DNA of 62,092 nt, from NCBI GenBank assembly GCA_019115605.1, contig DXDG01000024.1, positions 1-62,092 of the forward strand, in the 5' to 3' direction. Position 1 is the first letter of the stretch; each line of letters opens with the position of its first letter. This document shows, one piece after another, positions 1-7,746 of the stretch. The notes beneath the pieces are model-generated. The model searched no databases. It was not told the origin of the DNA and saw nothing but the letters and a program-made list of their open reading frames with translations. The stretch comes from Candidatus Alistipes faecigallinarum (GTDB taxonomy: Bacteria; Bacteroidota; Bacteroidia; Bacteroidales; Rikenellaceae). A program made the translations under genes and the position numbers.

Positions 1-197
1 GCATCGCATACGCCGCACAGTTCCTTGACCTGCTCCTTGGTCAGGAAGCGCACCTTGCGTGCTTCGGCGACCTGGGAGGCCAACTCCTCTTTGGCGCGAT
101 TGATCAGATGGCTGGAGAAGGCCAGCAGATCCTCGCCGCTTACCTCCAGACGAATGCTTCCGGGCGCTTCGCGGAGGATGGATAATAAGTCTTTCAT
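1..197 (-). CDS. Helix-turn-helix (excisionase/MerR-like) DNA-binding protein, partial
   Basis: Only the first 65 codons lie inside the window; the rest runs off the left edge. The protein opens MKDLLSILREAPGSIRLEV, continues with a short helical stretch and reaches RFLTKEQVKELCGV. That last segment is the usual opening of the small HTH_17/excisionase-type domain found at the C-terminus of many Bacteroidota proteins in integrated elements. The ATG reads from 197 on the minus strand. The gene lies downstream of the hypothetical gene at 319-1284, with a terminator hairpin between, so it probably has its own transcript. HTH assignment is inferred from half a domain. Its exact role (element regulator, excision accessory factor) cannot be told. 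Confidence 0.6.
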   Translation of the reverse strand, partial: MKDLLSILREAPGSIRLEVSGEDLLAFSSHLINRAKEELASQVAEARKVRFLTKEQVKELCGVCD

Positions 198-241
198 AAG
201 TTGCTGTTTCCGCACGGATGGGACGGCGCTTTCCGGCGGAA

Positions 242-282
242 CAAAAAAGCGACGCCGTCGCCCGGATATCCGAGTGACGGCG
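242..282 (-). terminator. Rho-independent terminator
   Basis: On the minus strand a stem CGCCGTC/GACGGCG (276-282 with 254-260) encloses a self-complementary CGGATATCCG core and is followed by TCG and six T residues. It lies 37 nt after the stop of the gene at 319-1284. Confidence 0.75.
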
Positions 283-318
283 CAAATATAATAACTTGAT
301 TAAGCGAACTTTAAGCGT

Positions 319-1284
319 TTAATTCGCAACAGGTTCGGACGAATAAAACGAGTTCGTTTCGGATAGAAAATCCTTGATTTCGCGAATGGTGACGGCTTCC
401 GAGTCTCGATCCCGGACCGCTTTCCCGGCAAGCAGCGGTTCGGTCAGCCGGCTGTATGCCTCCTGAATGCCGCGTTCGTGGACGATGCGAATCTCTCGGC
501 CGTATTCCTCCTGCAGTGCGTCGCGGAACGGCTTGATCGGAATCGGGAGCGTCAGGTAACGTAACTCGTCGAGAGCGATCTTCAGTCGGGCGATATCGGT
601 TTGTGTGTGCCGGGTGAGGAGATACGTTCCGATCCTACGTCGCAACTCCTCGGGACGGGATACCGTCGGGGCGAACATCTCCGTCAGGGAGCGGGTGGTT
701 CCGGGACGCCCCGGCTTGCGTTTTGAATTGCTCCTGTCGTCCGACGACTCCTCCATGGCCCAATCCAGCACCTGATCGCTTTCGGCCAGGCGCATGGCCT
801 CGCGGTGGGCTTTCCACTCCTCCCGGGTCCGAAGCCCCAGTTTGATGGAACGGGCAATCAGCAATCGGATCGTGGCGCTCATGGTGATCTTCTGGAAGTA
901 GCCCAGGTCAGGAGATCGGCGTAACTCTTCACAATGCTCCACCATGCGTTCGAAACTCTTTCCGAAGTAGAGCCAGCAGAGCATTGCCGGAACCGGCGAC
1001 CCGGCGACCGGTTGCTCACACTCTCCGATCAGTTTGCGGGCGAGGTCGTTGTCTTTGGCGGCCTGTTCGATCTCGTCGACATGATCGAACAACCCCTCGT
1101 TGGCCTTGGCCGCCGCGAGCTTCCGATATTGCGGAATAAGGGCGATGGCCTGAAGCAATACGGCCTGACACCCGGCCATGTCCCGGGTGTTCATCGACTC
1201 TTCGAATGCGGCATATTCTTCGGGATGGGTCTCCATCCACTCCCGCAGCTTTGCCCTGAAGGCTTCGTATTCCGCCTGGCCCAT
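319..1284 (-). CDS. Hypothetical protein, possibly DUF6043-like
   Basis: A 321-residue soluble protein with no signal peptide or membrane segment. It begins MGQAEYEAFRAKLREWMETH and is rich in charged helices. A basic, low-complexity linker (SNSKRKPGRPGTT, near residue 190) separates an N-terminal helical half from a C-terminal half. I do not recognise a catalytic motif. Length and N-terminal style recall DUF6043 proteins found in Bacteroidota mobile elements, but I cannot confirm this. It is flanked by the HTH gene, its own terminator (242-282) and an AT-rich upstream region, consistent with cargo at the edge of an integrated element. The ATG at 1284 is the first in frame. Confidence 0.6.
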   Translation of the reverse strand: MGQAEYEAFRAKLREWMETHPEEYAAFEESMNTRDMAGCQAVLLQAIALIPQYRKLAAAKANEGLFDHVDEIEQAAKDNDLARKLIGECEQPVAGSPVPAMLCWLYFGKSFERMVEHCEELRRSPDLGYFQKITMSATIRLLIARSIKLGLRTREEWKAHREAMRLAESDQVLDWAMEESSDDRSNSKRKPGRPGTTRSLTEMFAPTVSRPEELRRRIGTYLLTRHTQTDIARLKIALDELRYLTLPIPIKPFRDALQEEYGREIRIVHERGIQEAYSRLTEPLLAGKAVRDRDSEAVTIREIKDFLSETNSFYSSEPVAN

Positions 1285-1739
1285 GGTACAGTTGTTTGAA
1301 GTTGGTAATTGGCTCGTTGAGCGAGCTACTTATGACAACAAATTCTTGCTTGCAGGTTCAAGATTTTCTTGATAACTTGCCATTGTGTTTCTTCTAAATC
1401 TGTCGGATACATAATTATTTCAAGTGTGGAAACTTAAAAATAATCATTTCCGAAGAAAGAAGAAACACTCTTTCTATATTAAACTTTAAAATTTAAACAG
1501 GCTCTTAAAAAAATCAAAATTTCCGGACGCACGCAAACCAACAGCCGGGAGTTGTTAATAAATCTGGGAGTATGGGTTGTCGCATTATTCTTTGATCATG
1601 AGGAAATTGTGCTTGTCCAAAAGCAATCGGGATTGCTGACGGATCCGCCTTTCGCGCACCTGCCGCTTCGGCAACGCCTCACCCTTCATCGGCGCATGGT
1701 GATCCTTCAGATCGTTGTCATATTGGCTGCAGGTGCCGG
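1285..1739. other. Gene-free, AT-rich border region
   Basis: No convincing gene. Positions about 1330-1560 are strikingly AT-rich compared with the GC-rich genes on both sides. A small hairpin GCTCG/CGAGC sits at about 1311-1325, just upstream of the hypothetical gene. No clear TAnnTTTG box was found for that gene. The abrupt base-composition change may mark the end of an integrated element, but I could not identify direct repeats or an attachment site. Confidence 0.5.
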
Positions 1740-1780
1740 AAAAATCCCAAACAGCTGCGATACAGCTGCTTGGAATTTTT
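1740..1780 (-). terminator. Terminator hairpin downstream of the P-type ATPase
   Basis: An 18-bp inverted repeat with two mismatches (1740-1757 against 1763-1780) around a 5-nt loop. On the minus strand the right arm ends GGGATTTTT, a usable terminator for the ATPase gene that stops at 1902. On the plus strand it ends in TTTTTG, so it may work both ways. Confidence 0.65.
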
Positions 1781-1901
1781 GTTTTATCGGGCGTGTCCGC
1801 ATTCTGTCCACGGAATCTCCCCAGGGTCGTATGGCGGGTTGCCACAAGGATCATTCCCGGTCCTTCCATCTGCGGCGGTGCGTCCGGACCGTCCGGATCT
1901 T

Positions 1902-3866
1902 TCAGCGTGATGCCGTCCGGTCGTGCGGGACCTGCAGGGCGCGCATGGCGTTCAGCACCGCCAGCACGGTTACGCCCACATCGGCAAATACGGCCATCCA
2001 CATCGTACCGAGCCCCACGGTGGCCAGGGCCAGAATGGCGATCTTGATGCCGATGGCAAACCAGACGTTTTCCCGCGCGATGCGCAGGGTCCGGTGGGCA
2101 ATGCCGATCGCAACCGCGATTTTCGAGGGCCTGTCGTCCATCAGTACGACATCGGCGGCTTCGATGGCGGCATCGCTTCCGAGTCCGCCCATGGCTATAC
2201 CCACGTCGGCACGCTTCAGAACCGGCGCATCGTTGATTCCGTCCCCCACGAAAGCCAGCGTTTTGCCGGCCGGTTTTTCGGCAAGCAGCTGCTCCACATG
2301 GTGCACCTTGTCGGCCGGCAGCAGCTCCGCGGCATAACGGTCGATGCCGAGCCTTGCGGCCACGTCTGCCGCCACTTCGCGCCGGTCGCCCGTAAGCATT
2401 ACCGTGGTGCCGACACCCAGACGCTTGAGCGCGGCGATTGCCGTGGCGGCATCCTCCTTGATGCGGTCGTTGATGACGACATGCCCGGCATAACGTCCGT
2501 CTACCGCCACGTGGATGATCGTGCCGACGCAATGGCAGTCGTGCCACCGGACTCCGAGGTGTTCCATCATCTTCCGGTTGCCGACGCAGACCGTGCGGCC
2601 GGCGACATCGGCCTGGATGCCCTGTCCGGCGATCTCCCGTACGTTCGTGATCCGGCATCCGTCGCTTGCCTCGTTGGGAAATGCCGAACGGAGCGCCTCG
2701 CCGATCGGGTGGGTAGAGAAGTGCTCTACGTGGGCGGCCAGGTGCAGCAGCTCCGTCTCGTTGAAATCGTCCGGATGGATGGCTTCCACGGCAAATTTTC
2801 CGCGGGTCAGCGTGCCGGTCTTGTCAAACACGACGGTCCCCACCTTTGCCAGGGCATCCATGTAGTTGCTCCCCTTGACGAGGATTCCCCGGCGCGAAGC
2901 TCCGCCAAGACCTCCGAAGAAGGTGAGCGGCACGCTGACCACCAGGGCGCACGGACACGAGACGACCAGAAAGATCAGCGCCCGGTGCAGCCATGTGGGA
3001 AACGAGTCGATGAAGGGGGCCGACGAGCAGCAGGGCGGAACGAAGGCCAGCAGCAGGGCGGCGAAGACCACGATGGGCGTATAGACCCGGGCGAAGCGGG
3101 TGATGAACGATTCGCTGCGCGACTTTCTGGCGTCGGCGTGTTCGATCAGGCCGATGATCTTCGATACGGTGCTCTCTCCGAAATTCTTGGTCGTCCGTAC
3201 GCGGATCACGCCCGAGAGATTGATGCATCCCGACATCACCTCATCCGCCACACCCAGCTCCCGGGGCAGGCTTTCGCCGGTCAGCGCGACGGTATTCAGC
3301 GACGAGCGGCCCTCGATGACGACTCCGTCCAGAGGAACCTTCTCGCCCGGTCGGACCACGATGATCTCTCCGACCCCGACCGTATCGGGAGGGACGGTTG
3401 CAATCGCTCCGTCGCGTTCCACATGGGCCGTGTCCGGACGGATATCCATCAGATGCGAGATGCTGTCGCGGCTCTTGCCTTCGGCGTAGTCCTCGAAGAG
3501 TTCTCCCACCTGAAAGAAGAGCATCACGAACACCGCCTCGGGAAATTCGGTTTCGGCCCCCGGCAGGAAGCCGATGCAGAGGGCGCCTGCCGTGGCGATG
3601 GACATCAGAAAGTGTTCATTGAACAGATCCCCCTTCACGATCCCCTCGGCGGCCTCCCGCAAGGTTTCGTGTCCGATCAGCAGATAGGGAACCAGATATA
3701 CCAGCAGCAGCTCAAGGGTCGAGAGCCCGCCCCATTTTTCGATGACGACCGCTCCGGCGAGCAGCACGGCCGTAACGGCGATGAGCAGAATCTTCGCTCT
3801 CATGCCGCCGTGCTCCGGATCTCCGGCCTGATTCCGATTTTTCCCATGATGATGTTTCTCTGCCAT
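1902..3866 (-). CDS. zntA: Heavy-metal translocating P-type ATPase (P1B, Zn/Cd/Pb type)
   Basis: A 654-residue efflux ATPase of the inner membrane that exports a divalent soft metal at the cost of ATP. Visible landmarks: actuator TGES (196-199), metal-site membrane motif SCPCALV (303-309), phosphorylation motif DKTGTLT (348-354), the HP dipeptide (386-387) and hinge GDGINDAP (541-548). There is no N-terminal CxxC HMA domain; a short histidine-rich start (KHHHGK) replaces it. A CC pair (279-280) precedes the CPC helix, as in Zn/Cd/Pb pumps. The gene diverges from a Fur-family regulator and shares with it a promoter region carrying repeated palindromes, so metal-dependent repression is likely. 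The metal (Zn versus Cd, Co or Pb) is inferred. Symbol given by family resemblance. Confidence 0.9.
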   Translation of the reverse strand: MAEKHHHGKNRNQAGDPEHGGMRAKILLIAVTAVLLAGAVVIEKWGGLSTLELLLVYLVPYLLIGHETLREAAEGIVKGDLFNEHFLMSIATAGALCIGFLPGAETEFPEAVFVMLFFQVGELFEDYAEGKSRDSISHLMDIRPDTAHVERDGAIATVPPDTVGVGEIIVVRPGEKVPLDGVVIEGRSSLNTVALTGESLPRELGVADEVMSGCINLSGVIRVRTTKNFGESTVSKIIGLIEHADARKSRSESFITRFARVYTPIVVFAALLLAFVPPCCSSAPFIDSFPTWLHRALIFLVVSCPCALVVSVPLTFFGGLGGASRRGILVKGSNYMDALAKVGTVVFDKTGTLTRGKFAVEAIHPDDFNETELLHLAAHVEHFSTHPIGEALRSAFPNEASDGCRITNVREIAGQGIQADVAGRTVCVGNRKMMEHLGVRWHDCHCVGTIIHVAVDGRYAGHVVINDRIKEDAATAIAALKRLGVGTTVMLTGDRREVAADVAARLGIDRYAAELLPADKVHHVEQLLAEKPAGKTLAFVGDGINDAPVLKRADVGIAMGGLGSDAAIEAADVVLMDDRPSKIAVAIGIAHRTLRIARENVWFAIGIKIAILALATVGLGTMWMAVFADVGVTVLAVLNAMRALQVPHDRTASR

Positions 3867-3891
3867 GATTCAGATCCTTTGTTTCCGTTTG

Positions 3892-3899
3892 CAAAGGTA
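3892..3899 (-). promoter_or_regulatory. -7 box for the P-type ATPase
   Basis: TACCTTTG on the minus strand fits the Bacteroidota TAnnTTTG consensus and lies 26 nt before the ATPase ATG. The first palindromic operator lies just upstream, between the -7 and -33 positions. Confidence 0.65.
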
Positions 3900-3911
3900 G
3901 TCCGCTCCGGC

Positions 3912-3926
3912 TGCAACCCGGTTGCA
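3912..3926. promoter_or_regulatory. Fur-family operator copy 1
   Basis: TGCAACCCGGTTGCA is a perfect 7-1-7 palindrome, the symmetry typical of Fur/Zur/PerR boxes. It sits inside the ATPase promoter. An identical copy starts 37 nt further on. Confidence 0.75.
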
Positions 3927-3948
3927 AAGTGGGCGAGCCGCCGCATCA

Positions 3949-3963
3949 TGCAACCCGGTTGCA
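3949..3963. promoter_or_regulatory. Fur-family operator copy 2
   Basis: Exact repeat of TGCAACCCGGTTGCA; the identity extends into the following AAGTG. It lies between the two divergent promoters and could serve either. Confidence 0.75.
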
Positions 3964-4002
3964 AAGTGCTGGAAGTCGATTGGCGAACCTCCGTATTTTT
4001 CG

Positions 4003-4023
4003 TATCTTTGCACACAAGTTGCA
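4003..4023 (+). promoter_or_regulatory. Promoter of the Fur-family gene with a degenerate operator
   Basis: A -7 box TATCTTTG (4003-4010) is followed directly by TGCACACAAGTTGCA (4009-4023), which matches the perfect operator at 11 of 15 positions and keeps both TGCA ends. A weaker site over the regulator's own start region suggests autoregulation at lower affinity. Confidence 0.6.
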
Positions 4024-4040
4024 TGTAAACCGTATTTATC

Positions 4041-4466
4041 ATGAATGCGAATGATCTGACAGCGTGCCTGGAGCGGAAAGGGGTGCGGCCTACCGCCAAC
4101 CGGATTCTCGTGTTGAGGGCGCTCCGCGAGTCGGCCTATCCCATGTCCCTGGCCGATCTGGAAAACCATCTAGAGACCCTGGACAAGTCCAGTATTTTTC
4201 GGGTGCTGACCCTGCTCCTGGAGCACGACATCATTCACAGTTTCGAGGACGGGCGCGGCATCCTGAACTATGAACCGTGCACGAGCCAAACGACGTGCAA
4301 CCACTCCGATGCGCACATCCATTTCTATTGCGAATCGTGCCGGAAGTCGTTTTGTCTGGAGGAGATGCCGCTGCCGGAGTTTCACCTCAAGGAGGGATTT
4401 ACCATGCATGCCGTCTCCTTCGTCATCAAGGGGGAGTGCCCGCAGTGCCGCAAGAAGGAGGTCTGA
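4041..4466 (+). CDS. Fur-family metal-responsive transcriptional regulator
   Basis: A 141-residue repressor of the Fur/Zur/PerR family. Residues 1-75 form the winged helix (RPTANRILVLRALRE, then a recognition segment KSSIFRVLTLL). The dimerisation domain follows, with HIHFYCESC and a second CPQC (cysteines 97/100 and 133/136) making the structural zinc site. H/D/E residues around 85-95 and H115/H123 can form the sensory site. It diverges from a heavy-metal efflux ATPase, and the shared region holds two perfect 7-1-7 palindromes and one imperfect copy, so the ATPase is its most probable target. Control of an exporter by a Fur-type repressor is unusual, because Fur/Zur usually repress importers. 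Which metal it senses is not decidable here. Confidence 0.85.
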   Translation: MNANDLTACLERKGVRPTANRILVLRALRESAYPMSLADLENHLETLDKSSIFRVLTLLLEHDIIHSFEDGRGILNYEPCTSQTTCNHSDAHIHFYCESCRKSFCLEEMPLPEFHLKEGFTMHAVSFVIKGECPQCRKKEV

Positions 4467-4545
4467 TAGGCCGTTTGAAGACGCGGTGGCGCACATCGTC
4501 CGTAACGCAGGAAGATCCGCAGCCGCACGGAACGCGCAAAATGGG

Positions 4546-4580
4546 AATGGCCCTGTAAACTCTCCGTTTACAGGGCCATT
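4546..4580. terminator. Bidirectional terminator-like hairpin
   Basis: A perfect 15-bp inverted repeat (4546-4560 with 4566-4580) around a 5-nt loop lies between two converging genes. It has no strong T-run, so it may terminate weakly or act as a 3' stabiliser. Confidence 0.6.
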
Positions 4581-4619
4581 CGTCGGTTTCGGAAGCGGCT
4601 TTGTCCACGCCGCGGAGAA

Positions 4620-5522
4620 TCAGTTGTCCTTCACGCAACGTACCGAGCAGCGCCACGAAGCGGCAAACGAGCCCGTATATCCGTAGTTGCCCTTCAGGAA
4701 GTAGAGCAGCAGGCCGCGTGCGCTTCCGCTCGTCGTGGGCTCCATCTCATCGGCGGTCCAGCAGTAGGACATCATGTTGGCGCCCGACGAATTGCCGTTG
4801 GCGTACTTGTAGCCGACGGCGGGGAACTGCAGCACGATATCGGATTCGCTGTTGCTGTTCCAGTAGGCGTCGTTGGCGATATCCTGCACCGTCAGATCCT
4901 TGCCTTCGGCCTTGATCCAGCGTACGCGTACCTCGAAGGGCGTTCCCGAAGCCGCGTCCTTCCAGCGGTATGCCGAAAGGTATTCGTTCGAGGCATCCTT
5001 GAACTTCAGGGCATAGCATACGCCCTTGGTATCGGTGTAGTAGTCCGCCGTGAAGTCGCGCAGCTGGCCGTTTATCAGGACCTTTTCGGGAACGTCCGTG
5101 TAGTTGCTCGATCCCGTGAACTTGCAGTGCTGCACGACGGTTGCGGCACCGTCGTAGCAGTCGATTACGCTGTAGAGCTCGCTCTGCGTCGGGACGTGCC
5201 ATCCTTTGGGGCAGGCCGTCTGGGCGTCGGTGAAGTTGTAGTATCCGTTGTCGGCCGCATCATGCGAGGTGGCGAAGGTGCCGGGCGTAACGCCGACATT
5301 GTATTCGGCAAAGAGGCTGGCCGGGTGTACGAGCTCTACGGGAGCGGCTTCCACCGTGATCATGCTGCTGCCGCTTACTTCACCCTTCGAGGCGACGATC
5401 TCCGCCGTACCCGCCTTCACGGCCGTAACCGTACCTTCGGAATCGACGGTGGCCACTTCGGGGTTCTTCGAACTCCAGGTCAGCACCTTTAACGGCGCAC
5501 GAGACTCCCTGCAGCCCGCCAT
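4620..5522 (-). pseudogene. 5'-truncated surface protein: Big_2 remnant plus FISUMP (major paralogous) domain
   Basis: The open frame gives 300 residues but has no signal peptide or lipobox. The first dozen residues look unrelated to what follows. From about residue 13 it reads into the second half of a bacterial Ig-like Big_2 domain (VLTWSSKNPEVATVDSEG, then VTAVKAGTAEIV); the first half is missing. The rest matches the Fibrobacter-type major paralogous domain: CPKGWHVPTQSEL, a central YWNSNSESD and the terminal SVRCVKDN. Intact relatives are secreted or lipid-anchored surface proteins. The break near 5490 therefore looks like a deletion or recombination junction that removed the promoter, signal sequence and N-terminal domains. 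It is probably not expressed as a functional protein. Confidence 0.7.
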
Positions 5523-5594
5523 AGGGCCGCATGATTTTTATAACCAGCAACTTGTCCGTGGAATGCCGGTGGAATCCGTTTCGGAAGTGTCGGC

Positions 5595-5945
5595 TTAACG
5601 GGGCTGCATCCGTTTCTCGAACAGTCCCCTGTTCGCTTCGCCCCATGCGATCATGGCGTCGATGATCGGAAGCAGCGACCGTCCCAGGTCGGTGATCGTG
5701 TACTCGGATCGGGGTGGCAGCTCGGGGTAGATGGTTTTCCGGACCAGACCGTCGTCGGTCAGCTCCCGGAGCTGCAGGTCGAGTACGCGGGGTGTCGCCT
5801 CGGGCAGGGCTCTGTGCAGTTCGCTCGGCCGGAGCGGGCCGTGGCGCAGTTCGTCCAGGATGCACGATTTCCATTTCGAATCCATGAGACTCATGGTCAG
5901 CCGCAGCGGGCAATCCAGATCAACCGGTATCTTTCGTTCGTACAT
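5595..5945 (-). CDS. HxlR-family transcriptional regulator
   Basis: A 116-residue winged-helix protein starting MYERKIPVDLDCPLRL. The HxlR hallmarks are present: a cysteine near the N-terminus (C12), the DSKWKSCILDELRHGPLRPSEL helix pair and the wing SEYTITDLGRSL. HxlR proteins often sense electrophiles or oxidants through this cysteine. I chose the ATG at 5945 because the family starts there and a TAAATTTG box lies 28 nt upstream; a longer reading to 6086 would run through the promoter. It diverges from an NTF2-like protein and two flavoproteins. A 22-bp near-perfect palindrome lies between, so it probably represses both directions. Confidence 0.88.
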   Translation of the reverse strand: MYERKIPVDLDCPLRLTMSLMDSKWKSCILDELRHGPLRPSELHRALPEATPRVLDLQLRELTDDGLVRKTIYPELPPRSEYTITDLGRSLLPIIDAMIAWGEANRGLFEKRMQPR

Positions 5946-5972
5946 CTTGCCGTCTCTTTTTGGTGGATGCTG

Positions 5973-5980
5973 CAAATTTA
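5973..5980 (-). promoter_or_regulatory. -7 box of the HxlR gene
   Basis: TAAATTTG on the minus strand, 28 nt before the chosen start, matches TAnnTTTG. Confidence 0.55.
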
Positions 5981-6024
5981 GGAATAATACGCCGGAATGT
6001 TCATATACCGAAAAAAGATTCGGG

Positions 6025-6046
6025 TACTGAAAAATTTTTCGGTACT
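6025..6046. promoter_or_regulatory. Probable HxlR operator (22-bp palindrome)
   Basis: The two 11-nt arms GTACTGAAAAA and TTTTTCGGTAC are complementary except for one position. A further half-site, TACCGAAAAA, begins near 6007. The palindrome abuts the -33 region of the rightward promoter. Confidence 0.65.
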
Positions 6047-6076
6047 TGTCAATTCGCGGGCTATGCCGTAGCTTTG
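6047..6076 (+). promoter_or_regulatory. Promoter of the NTF2-like/flavoprotein operon
   Basis: TTG (6047-6049), 19-nt spacer and TAGCTTTG (6069-6076) fit the Bacteroidota -33/-7 pattern. The HxlR palindrome ends at the base before the -33 element. Confidence 0.6.
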
Positions 6077-6114
6077 CGGTAAACAATCACCACATCAATC
6101 AACAACATGCGATT

Positions 6115-6495
6115 ATGAGAGCAGACATTGAAACCTACAGGGCTGTGGAAGCCGCAGCCGAAAAATTCGTCCGGAGCGTGGCCGAGGGGAACAGCGCTCC
6201 GGCCCGGGAGCTGTTCATCGACGAGGCGGTGCTGTTCGGTTATCTGGACAATCGGCTCGAGCACGGCAGCATCGAGCAGTTCTACCATAATGTCGATACC
6301 GTGGCCGCGGGTCCCGACTTCAAGGCGCGTATCGACGTGCTGGATGTCGAGGAGACGCTGGCCGTAGTGCGCGTACTGGAGGAGAAGTGGGGCGGCCGCA
6401 TCGACTTTACGGACTATCTGCTGCTGATGAAGATCGACGGCGAATGGCGCTGTGTGGCCAAGGCCTACAATCAGAATTCGAATACCATCAAATAA
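6115..6495 (+). CDS. NTF2-like (lumazine-binding-like) protein
   Basis: A 126-residue soluble protein with the cone-shaped NTF2-like fold: an N-terminal helix (YRAVEAAAEKFVRSVAEGN), a LFIDEAVLFGYLDN segment and C-terminal strands ending LLLMKIDGEWRCVAKAYNQ. That ending is typical of the Lumazine_bd_2/SnoaL-type families. Its ligand is unknown; relatives sit beside redox enzymes. I start at the ATG at 6115 because the segment before it falls in the promoter. It is the first gene of an operon with two flavodoxin-fold reductases, 12 nt before the next start, under likely HxlR control. Confidence 0.75.
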   Translation: MRADIETYRAVEAAAEKFVRSVAEGNSAPARELFIDEAVLFGYLDNRLEHGSIEQFYHNVDTVAAGPDFKARIDVLDVEETLAVVRVLEEKWGGRIDFTDYLLLMKIDGEWRCVAKAYNQNSNTIK

Positions 6496-6507
6496 GGAGA
6501 AGAAGCC

Positions 6508-7047
6508 ATGAAAATCACGGTTGTTACGGGAAGCCCCCGCCGCGGGGGCAACAGTTTTGCCATGACCGACGCCTTCATCCGGGAGGCGGAGCAGTGCGGA
6601 CATGCGGTCGAGCGTTTCGATGCGGCATTTATGAAGGTCGGCGGCTGCCATGCCTGCATGACGTGCTACAAGACGGGCCGGGCCTGCTCGTTCAACGAGG
6701 AGTTCGATGCCGTGGCCGCGTCGATTCTCTCTTCCGATGCCGTCGTCTTCACCATGCCGGTCTACTGGTACTCCATTCCGGCGCAGATCAAGGGGGTGAT
6801 CGACTGCCTGTTCTCGCTCGTCGTGGGCGGCAAGCAGGTTGCCGGCAAACGCTGGGGGCTGATTGCCTGCTGCGAGGAGGAGGATCGGACGGTGCTCGAC
6901 GGGGTCCGGATTCCGATGGAGCGCACGGCAGCCCTGCTCAAGTGGGATCTCGCGGGCGAGGTGCTTGTTCCCGGCGTGCTCAACGAAGGAGATATCAACA
7001 AGACGGACGGCTGCAGCGAGGCTGCCGCACTGGCCCATAAACTCTGA
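6508..7047 (+). CDS. NAD(P)H-dependent FMN reductase / flavodoxin-fold oxidoreductase
   Basis: A 179-residue flavodoxin-fold protein. The FMN phosphate loop is VTGSPRRGGNSFAMTDAF (residues 5-22). GGCHACMTCYKTGRACSFNEE (about 45-65) is a cysteine-rich insert like that of iron-sulfur flavoproteins and related reductases. MPVYWYSIPAQIKGVIDC is the conserved flavin-side helix. It likely reduces quinones, nitro compounds or other electrophiles using NAD(P)H. It lies between the NTF2-like gene and a second flavoprotein 5 nt downstream, as one HxlR-controlled stress operon. Confidence 0.82.
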   Translation: MKITVVTGSPRRGGNSFAMTDAFIREAEQCGHAVERFDAAFMKVGGCHACMTCYKTGRACSFNEEFDAVAASILSSDAVVFTMPVYWYSIPAQIKGVIDCLFSLVVGGKQVAGKRWGLIACCEEEDRTVLDGVRIPMERTAALLKWDLAGEVLVPGVLNEGDINKTDGCSEAAALAHKL

Positions 7048-7052
7048 CAGCC

Positions 7053-7682
7053 ATGAAGGTCTTGCTGATCAACGGCAGCCCCAACCGCGAGGGCTGCACC
7101 CATACGGCCTTGAGCGAGGTGGCGGCCACCCTGCAGGCCAACGGCATCGAGACGGAGATGCTCTACCTGGGCAAGCGCCCCCTGGCGGGCTGCATCGCCT
7201 GCGGCAAGTGCCTCGAAACGGGGCACTGCTTCCGCGACGATGTCGTGCAGGAGATCCAGCGGCGGCTCGACGAGTTCGACGGTCTGGTCATCGGCTCCCC
7301 GGTCTACTACAGCGGACCGACGGGGCAGCTCGTCTCATTCCTGAACAGACTCTTCTACGCCACGGAGAGCCGCATGGCCGGCAAGGTCGGCGCTGCGGTG
7401 GTGTCCTGCCGCCGGGGAGGCGCCTCGGCGACCTTCGAGCAGCTGAATCAGTACTTTACCATCAGCAACATGCCCGTTGTTGCGTCGCAGTACTGGAACT
7501 CCGTGCACGGCTTTACGCCCGACGATGTCCGCAGGGACCGCGAGGGGCTGCAGACGATGCGCGTGCTCGGACAGAACATGGCGTGGCTGCTCAAGTGCAT
7601 CGCGCGCGGACGACGCAACGGCATCGACAAACCGGTCTACGAACCGCGGCTGCGCACCCATTTCATTCAGGACAAGTATTGA
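7053..7682 (+). CDS. Flavodoxin family protein / NADPH-dependent FMN reductase
   Basis: A 209-residue relative of the upstream reductase. It shows the phosphate loop LLINGSPNREGCTHTALSEV, the cysteine pair segment GCIACGKCLETGHCF and the family's IGSPVYYSGPTGQLVSFLNR. The GCxxCxxC spacing resembles archaeal/clostridial iron-sulfur flavoproteins, though whether it binds a cluster cannot be told. It is the last gene of the operon. Together the three products look like a small detoxification module for electrophiles or quinones. Confidence 0.82.
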   Translation: MKVLLINGSPNREGCTHTALSEVAATLQANGIETEMLYLGKRPLAGCIACGKCLETGHCFRDDVVQEIQRRLDEFDGLVIGSPVYYSGPTGQLVSFLNRLFYATESRMAGKVGAAVVSCRRGGASATFEQLNQYFTISNMPVVASQYWNSVHGFTPDDVRRDREGLQTMRVLGQNMAWLLKCIARGRRNGIDKPVYEPRLRTHFIQDKY

Positions 7683-7746
7683 TCCCGTGCGCCGGTCCGT
7701 CCGGGTCGGCCGTTGCGTCTTCCGCCTTGCCGCACGGATCGCCGGA

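Noticed and set aside
1585..1854. 89-codon minus-strand reading frame just after the P-type ATPase with an AAGGA ribosome site.
   Set aside because: The 18-bp terminator hairpin lies inside it, and the sequence shows no recognisable domain; most likely noncoding.
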